Source: Sciurus carolinensis (taxonomy: Eukaryota; Chordata; Mammalia; Rodentia; Sciuridae). From it: a DNA stretch of 64,000 bases. Position numbers and translations under genes: made by a program. Shown one piece after another: positions 57,691 to 64,000 of the stretch (position 1 is the stretch's first letter; every line of letters starts with the position of its first letter). The notes under the pieces were generated by a model that was not told the DNA's origin, ran no database searches, and worked only from the letters and a program-made list of their open reading frames with translations. The stretch is from positions 168,731,098 through 168,795,097 of the forward strand of contig NC_062217.1 of assembly GCF_902686445.1 (NCBI RefSeq). Reading direction: 5' to 3'.

Positions 57691-59115
57691 CTGCAGCTGT
57701 GAACAGCCCAGGGTTCCCTGGCCTTTCTAACGGGGGCTTTGGGGTGAGGGGGGACTGTGTCTTCAGGCCTCCAGAAGCCCTTCCGGGGGCCTCTTGATGG
57801 CAGGCAGCCCACCCAGCGGGGCCCAATCTGTGAACCCTGGGCCCCTCATCCCCACCTGTGCCATGTCCCCCATTGATAAAGCAGGATTCTGAGCTCAGGG
57901 GACCTGGGCCTGCTGGGGGACATGGTTGGTGGGTGTGGCCTCCATTCCCAGGGGCCAGGCTGGGCGGGGGTGGCCTCGCAGGCTGTGGCCCAGAGGGCTT
58001 GGCTCCCGTGCCCCACTGGGCCTCCTGCTTCCCCCTCACCCCTGCCAGCTCCTCTCCCCCTTCTGGCCTCGCCTCTTCCTCCCCGGGAGCCTCTCAGCCT
58101 CCCTAGTTTCCAACAGGGATGAAGAGGTGGGACACACCTGGGAGCCGACCCCCCGTTTGGCCTCAGGCCCTACCTGGACCAGGAGCCCCTCCAGGGCAGC
58201 AGCTGCGTCCCTCACCCCGGCCTGAGGGACTCTGGTGGGGCAGTCGTGTCCACGACTGGCATTACTGGCGCACACTGAGTGTGGGGCAGGGAGCTGGTGC
58301 CCCGCTGGTGCCGCCTCCTGAGATCCTCACCAGCACCTGGTGAGAAGCCATGTTGTCACCTCCACCCAGGATCAGCCACGAAATGCCTGGGGTGCGGCAA
58401 AAACATCAATGCTGAACCCCTTTTGAAGATTTAAGAATTATTTAAAAACTTACTGAGAATCTCCAAGGCTGAGTGTTAAGCCAAGCCTGGCGTCCCTCTA
58501 AGCTTGACTGTGGAGGGTAGAGCCTGGGAGTCTGGCCCTGAACTCATCTTAAAAACGAAGAAACTGAAGCATAAAGAGGCGAAGCAAGGGCCCCGGGGTT
58601 CGTGCAGTGGGGAAACGGTGGAGGTGGGATTTCACCCCTGGTGCAGCTCCTTTGATGGTGAATTCAGCTCAACTGGCTGCAGGACGCCCAGACACTCGTC
58701 AGACATCACCCTGGGTGTGTCTGGGAGGTGTTCCTGAGTGACACGAGCAGGTGGCCCTCCCTCCTCCCACTCAGTGGAGGACCTGAAGAGAGCGGGAGCA
58801 TGTCCCTGGGAGAGAGCGGCCTCCTGCCCACCTGCTTTGGCATTGCCATTGGCTTTTTCCTGCCTTTGGACTAGAGTGGAACCTTCCCCACCGGCCTGGA
58901 CCGTAGCCCCTTGGCTCAGCCTTGAACTTGGACAGGAACTAGGACATCAGCTCTCTGGGTCCGAGCTCACACTCTGCTGGCACATCCTGGGACTTGTCAG
59001 TGAAGGGTTACGGAAAATAACATTCCTGCAAGACAGTCCCCGAGCGTGTGGCTGGGAGGAGGGAGGGGAAAGGAGCCAAGGACCAACCTCCCAGCAGATC
59101 CTTTCCTGCTAATGA
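57691..59115. other. Unique DNA, no gene seen
   Basis: GC-rich with chance open frames. No repeat recognised. Confidence 0.4.
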
Positions 59116-59116
59116 T

Positions 59117-59176
59117 GGGCCCTGGGGGAGGGGGCTGGGCCCTAGGGGAGGGGGCTGGGCCCTAGGGGAAGGGGCG
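59117..59176 (+). repeat. 20-bp tandem repeat, three units
   Basis: GGGCCCTRGGGGAGGGGGCT repeated three times with few changes. Confidence 0.85.
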
Positions 59177-59369
59177 GATACTGAATGCTGAGCCCTGAAA
59201 CTTGACCTTCCCGTGCAAAATTACTCCTATCTGATAAAACCAAAATCCCCTCTGTAGCCTATGGCCATTTTCGCATCCTGAAAATGAGCCCCGATGTTGC
59301 CCAAATCCGTGGAGGACTAAAGGCCTCTACGAATCCGTTGAGGGCTGCTTCCCGTCCTTTTGCGCTTAC

Positions 59370-59490
59370 AGCCAGCCCCATAATTGTGCGAGCCAATTCC
59401 CTAAAATAAACCCCTCTCCCTGCCTCTCTCCCCATCTCTGTTGTGCTGTTTCTCTGATCAGTCACAACCCCCGACGATACTGAATGGGTT
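59370..59490 (+). mobile_element. Probable old LTR/L1-type 3' fragment
   Basis: 'ataattgtgcgagccaattc', 'cctaaaataaacccctctcc' and 'ctgtttctctgatcagtcac' resemble the end of a common old mammalian repeat. Family unsure. Confidence 0.45.
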
Positions 59491-59629
59491 TTTAAATCAA
59501 ATTAGCAGAATAACCAAACTCCTGCCTGCGCTCATGCTTGCGACTTTCTTGTTCTAACTACCACTCCAAACGTTAATGGTGCCATCTCAAGTAGAGGAAA
59601 AGCTGAAGCACCCTGCGGTTCCCAAGACC

Positions 59630-60055
59630 CTGCATGACCCTCAGATCTCTCTTTGTGCCACTCATGCTGGTCCACACTGCTCCACCCACACGGGCCTCCT
59701 GGGTGTTCCCCAAGCAGGCCAGGCAGGTCCTGCCTCAGGTCCTTTGCACCTGCTGTGCTCTCTGCCTGGACTTTTCTTCCCCTACATGCTGGTGTGGCTC
59801 CCTCCCTCCTTTACATCTTGACTCACAGGTCACCTCCTTCATGACCCTCCACCCCATCTAATGTGGCCCCTTCCCTCATTTCTCACCCTTCCCTGCTTCC
59901 TTCCCCTGCCCCTGTTATCACTACCTGAGAGGACGGAGTCTACTATTTCTTATTTATAAGTTCCAGGGAAACAGCGCCCTGGGTCTGTTTCATTCACTGT
60001 CTCCAGGACTTAGAAACTCGGTACACATTATTTGGTGAATAATGAAACAGTCAAG
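59630..60055 (+). repeat. L2 3' region
   Basis: 'caggtcctttgcacctgctg', 'ctctgcctggacttttcttc', 'tcacaggtcacctccttcat', 'gtctgtttcattcactgtct' and 'tttggtgaataatgaa' follow the L2 3' consensus order. Confidence 0.7.
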
Positions 60056-60289
60056 GAAAGACCTTGATGACACCCGGAGACAGCACCCCGAGCATGTGCA
60101 CTTCTGCTGGGGACCCAGGAGGTGCCTGAGGTGACGGGAATGGACAGGTGCCTGCCTCCCCAGGACTCTGCGAGGGGCCCTGTGCTGCAGGAGGGGCCGC
60201 CTCTGTCCCTGGTCCCATGGACTCTGAGGAGTAAGGAATCAGTCCAGGTCGGGGAGGGTCTTGGGCCCCACGCACCTGGGGCTTTAGTC

Positions 60290-60720
60290 GACTTTCCCAC
60301 TGCTGGGACCAAAACCCAACAAGAGCAATCAGAGGAGGGAAGGTTTATTTGGGGCTCATGGTTTCAGGGGTCTCAGTCCACAGATGGTCGGCTCCATTCC
60401 CTGCGGCTCCAGGTGAGGACATCCTGGCAGCAGAAGGTGGCAGAGGAAAGTGGCCCAGGACATCACAGCAGGAGGCGGAGAGAGCTCTGCTCCGCAAAGC
60501 CACGCCCCCAGGACCCGCCTCCCCAGCCACGCCCACCTGCCTGCTGCCGCCTGGTTGATCCCTGTCAGGGGCCAGAGGCGCGAACTGGGCTGAGGCTCTC
60601 AGGACCCAACGGCGGTTCCTCCAGGCCTTCCCGCACTGCCCCACGCACGAGCCTGGGGACACCTCGCATCCACACCCAACACCTGGGATGCTCTCCCGTC
60701 TCCCAGTCACAGAGGTCTTG
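60290..60720 (-). mobile_element. Probable rodent LTR (MaLR-like), minus strand
   Basis: 'ggtttatttggggctcatgg', 'tctcagtccacagatggtcg', 'cagaggaaagtggcccagga' and 'cacgcccccaggacc' resemble a reverse LTR common in rodent DNA. Ends approximate. Confidence 0.45.
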
Positions 60721-63700
60721 GGAAAGACCCCTCCCAGGACCGGAAGACTCGGGGTGCAGGTCTCACCTCCCTAGGAGCTATTGTACAGTCAGGGGACCTC
60801 ATCCTTGTTCTAGAAGTTCCAGGCCAGTCCAGGTGTTTGCTCCTCTGCTCAAGAGACCTGGTCCTCACCTCTCAGGCTCAAGATGGCCCTGAGGCTGTGC
60901 CCATGGTGGGAGCTGACGCCCTGTGTGCCGTGCTGCCCACACCTCGGCTCCTGCCTGTTGTGGTCTTGGAGCTTGGGGATCGCGTGCAGGGCACTGCCGT
61001 GGCAGGTCCTCTTGGGTCTCTTGTCCCAGATCACACTCTGGTTTCCAGCTTCCCCTCTCCCGGCAGCCGGTGAGATCGTCCAGGCTGCAGGAAGCCTGGG
61101 CCCCAAGAAGGGGAGTGACCCAGGGCCCGTGGGCAGCCAGGCTGGGTCCACCTCAGGGCTGGCCCCGGCTGAGGCTTGGGCCGTTGGTCTCTGTGCCCTC
61201 TCTTGTTCACGAGGGTCCCACAAGGTCAGGAGTTTTCCAATGTTTTGTTTGAGAAGTTGAAAATTTTTGTTCAATATAGAACTTAGAGGAAGACCAGGGT
61301 ATAAAGCTGATGTGCTGCCCGATCTTGTGTAACTTGACTGGCGAGGGGAAGCTCAGCTGGATGGTACGGCGTTGCTCCTGGGTGTCTGGGGTGTTTTCAG
61401 AAGAGACAAGCCTTGGAATCAGTAGCCCCAGTAAAGAGGAGTCCCCTTCACCCAGGGCGCCAGCTCGGTCCATCCAATCCCAAGAGGAGGAAAAGGCAGA
61501 GGAAGGGTGGCTTCTCTCTTCTGGCGCTGGGACACATGGCTGCCCTCACACAGGAGAACTCCAGGCTCTTGGGCCGTCAGGCTCTGGGACTGTCCATCTT
61601 TGACCCCACCCTGCGTCTTCAGGCCTGGGGCTGAGAGTCCCACCACGGCCTCCTAGTTTCAGGCTTCCAGGGCCTCCAGGGTGCACATGGCAGATATGGG
61701 CAGACCCACACCCCCAGGTGCATAAGCCAATTCCCCTAACAAGTCTTTATTACATTCTGTGAAGGAAATACAAAAGCGAACAAAATCAAAATGGAGTTGC
61801 TTGTGTCAATGTCAACACTAAATGCAGCCGCAGGTGGCACAGGAGGGCTCTTATGCATGGCCACCTAAGAGTAACTACCAGGAAAGGGTGCCAGAGCCAC
61901 AGGCTTGCCCAGGGGACACCTGCAGCCTGGGACCCACACACCGTCGTTCAGACCTCAGACTTGCACCATGCTAGTTAATCGTTGTGGCCAAGTACTTCCT
62001 CAAATGTCTGACGTGATCCTCTCGTTGCTCTCCTTAAAACTCCCCGTTGCCCCAGCCCGGTTACTGTGGCATGCGGGTCCCTATTGCAGTGCTCCCCTGT
62101 CCCCCAGAATACCATTGTTCTGTGGAGGATCACTCGCTGATCTTTGTTTCACTGAGGGGAACCGTATCTGCGTGTGTCCTGGGCTTTCTCTGGAGAGCCG
62201 TGCTAATGCATCAGGTGATGGTGAATGTGATCGCCACAGGCCTCGTGAATTTGGGGGGTACCGTGTCCTGCACCCTGTGCTTGGCTCTCCAAGGACAGCT
62301 CAGCCCTCACTGCAGCCCAAGCCCACTGTTAGCCCCATGCTAGAGAGGGGCTCACGGAAGCCCGGAGTCAGGGAATCTGCCCAAGGGCGCAGAGACAGAA
62401 CCGTGATCCCCTTAGACAGAGGGGCCAGCTTGCCTGAAATCAGGGCACAGGCTGAGCCCCATCCCGGGCCCCAGGGGGCTGCTCAGAACACAGTTCAAAC
62501 CCCCGTTCTGCTCCCTTCCCTGTCCCCTCCAGTTCTGTGCTGCGTGACGTCACCAGCTTGGCCCTGCAAAGCGAGGCCTCTGTCTAGGTTTTAAATTCTA
62601 CCGCGACATCGAACTCTGTGCGTTCCTCCTTGCGAGGGCTTTCCATTCTGGGGTTTGCCTGAGTCGATGCGTGTGGTTCTGGTTCCATGACTTTCACAGC
62701 TGTCTAATATTCCAGCACTGGGATTCCACGACGTGCTCGTTCTCTTGGGCAATGCAGATACTTTAAAAGTTTGACATTTAGAAAAACCCCGCCAGCACTT
62801 TTGCACTCTGCCTGGGCGTCTTTTTCTACTGGTCCTCTTGCTGCCTGGGCCATTTGTGCCTTGAACCCTACCAGTGGTCAACTCCCTCCCCGTCCCACCT
62901 GTGATCTCGTCCCCGCTGAGGGAGATGGGAGCTGGACTTGGGGAAGACCTCCTCTCCTGGCCAGAGCCGGTCAACTACTGGGGGCTGGAGGGCTCAGTGC
63001 TCAGCCCACCCAGGGGCAGGGCCCACGGGCCAAGCTCAGACGGGACGTCTGTGGGAAGTGGAGGGCAGGGCCCCCTGGGTGGACCTTCAGAGCATTTCTC
63101 TGAAAGGCAGAGCCAGCTGAGGTGCTGCTGGGCTTCTCTGGATGCTCGGTCCCTCTGGGCTGCTGGCAGTGGTTTTGCTGCCACCCTGTGGCCAGGGATG
63201 GAGACGCAGGCTTGCAGTCCTGTGCAATTGCACCCGCGCAGATACCCCTAGCAAGGGGCAGAGTGTCCAGAGCAGTGAGGAGGCCGAACCAGAGCTACCT
63301 GTCAGCCCAGGTAGATCCCCGAACCACGTCGGAAGGGAAAACCCAGCTCCAGAAGAAAGGTAGCATTTGTACTACACGGATGACACGGTCTATAAACACA
63401 GTTTCAGCCAAGAGAGCAGAGGATTCAATGTCACAGAATGTACAGGAGGAAGTGGCATGTGGGTGAGTGTGGGAGAGGTCGCAGCACGTGGAGGGCGGGG
63501 AGGCGGCCGGTGGGGACACAGGTGGCCTTCACACACCTGCGGTGTGTTATTTCTTAAGCCGTGTGACTTACATGTACTTGTTGCCTTTGTTTTTAAAACT
63601 TTTCGTTTCTCAAATAATGCTGAACACTTCTTAAGAAGGGGAGGAAGGGAGGGAGGGGAAGAGAAGAGGAGGGGACACCTTAGGACCAGAACCGGAGCCA

Positions 63701-64000
63701 CCTCTGTTGGATTGTTCAGACCCCAGCCGGGGAGTGTCCTCTGCAGTGAGTTGGGTGTCCCCGTGTCACACCTCCGGCCAACGTCCCCCACACCGGGGCA
63801 CCTGATAGATCAACTCCCATGGGGAGCCGCGCTGGCCAGCACCAGGCAGGGACCTGCCCCGAGGGCGACCAAGAGTCGGAGACCCTCCCCACGGAGCCGC
63901 TGGGTCGTTTGGGTCCCAGAGACTGAACACTGGCTCCCTCTTCCCTTTCCCCACATCATCATGAAAAGTTCGCCCAGGGCATACCGCTGTGGGGACACCG
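60721..64000. other. Unique DNA to the window end, no gene seen
   Basis: 62,600-62,790 may hold a decayed L1 piece. A purine-rich run (GGGGAGGAAGGGAGGGAGGGG) is at about 63,638-63,675. No gene or RNA recognised. Confidence 0.4.

Overview
The window is mammalian nuclear DNA, most likely from a squirrel-family rodent (Sciuridae). The clues are several SINEs with a B1-like head fused to an ID-type tail, and L1 3' ends of the kind I associate with squirrels. Older layers (MIR, L2, MaLR LTRs, hAT fragments, old L1) are those of any placental mammal. I recognise no host protein-coding exon and no host RNA gene; the many open frames outside the provirus look like chance frames in GC-rich DNA.

The one coherent genetic system is a 7,045-bp endogenous betaretrovirus-like provirus at 4646-11690 on the + strand. 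Its two 398-bp LTRs look identical by eye and are flanked by a perfect 6-bp target duplication (GTCGAC), so it inserted very recently. In order it carries: 5' LTR, a primer-binding site of the tRNA-Lys1,2 type, a leader with a consensus splice donor, an intact 706-codon gag, a -1 frameshift signal (GGGAAAC plus a predicted pseudoknot), an intact dUTPase-protease frame with a G-patch, a second -1 site (GGATTTT), and pol (RT, RNase H, integrase) broken by one in-frame TAA. Then come a splice acceptor, a 58-codon remnant of an envelope transmembrane tail, a two-fold repeated RNA element that matches the constitutive transport element (CTE) of Mason-Pfizer-type viruses, a polypurine tract and the 3' LTR. 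Nearly all of env is missing. The set suggests an intracellular, IAP-like lifestyle derived from a type D-like ancestor: full-length RNA exported through the CTE, Gag and two frameshifted polyproteins made from it, and reverse transcription primed by tRNA-Lys.

Layout elsewhere: 1-4639 is mostly unique DNA with an hAT fragment, a SINE and an AT-richer, possibly conserved block at 3960-4222. 11697-28,400 is largely unique GC-rich DNA with MIR and L2 pieces and AT-rich islands (21,780-22,200; 22,600-22,790) that look like conserved non-coding elements. 28,400-44,600 is repeat-rich: MaLR LTRs, one nested inside another; L1 fragments, two carrying SINEs; and a long decayed L1 at 39,395-44,067. Two arms of a ~780-bp inverted duplication lie at 35,852-36,635 and 46,845-47,622, about 10.2 kb apart. 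47,700-64,000 is GC-rich with a large 24-bp minisatellite at 54,954-55,785, smaller G-rich tandem repeats, an L2 and probable LTR fragments.
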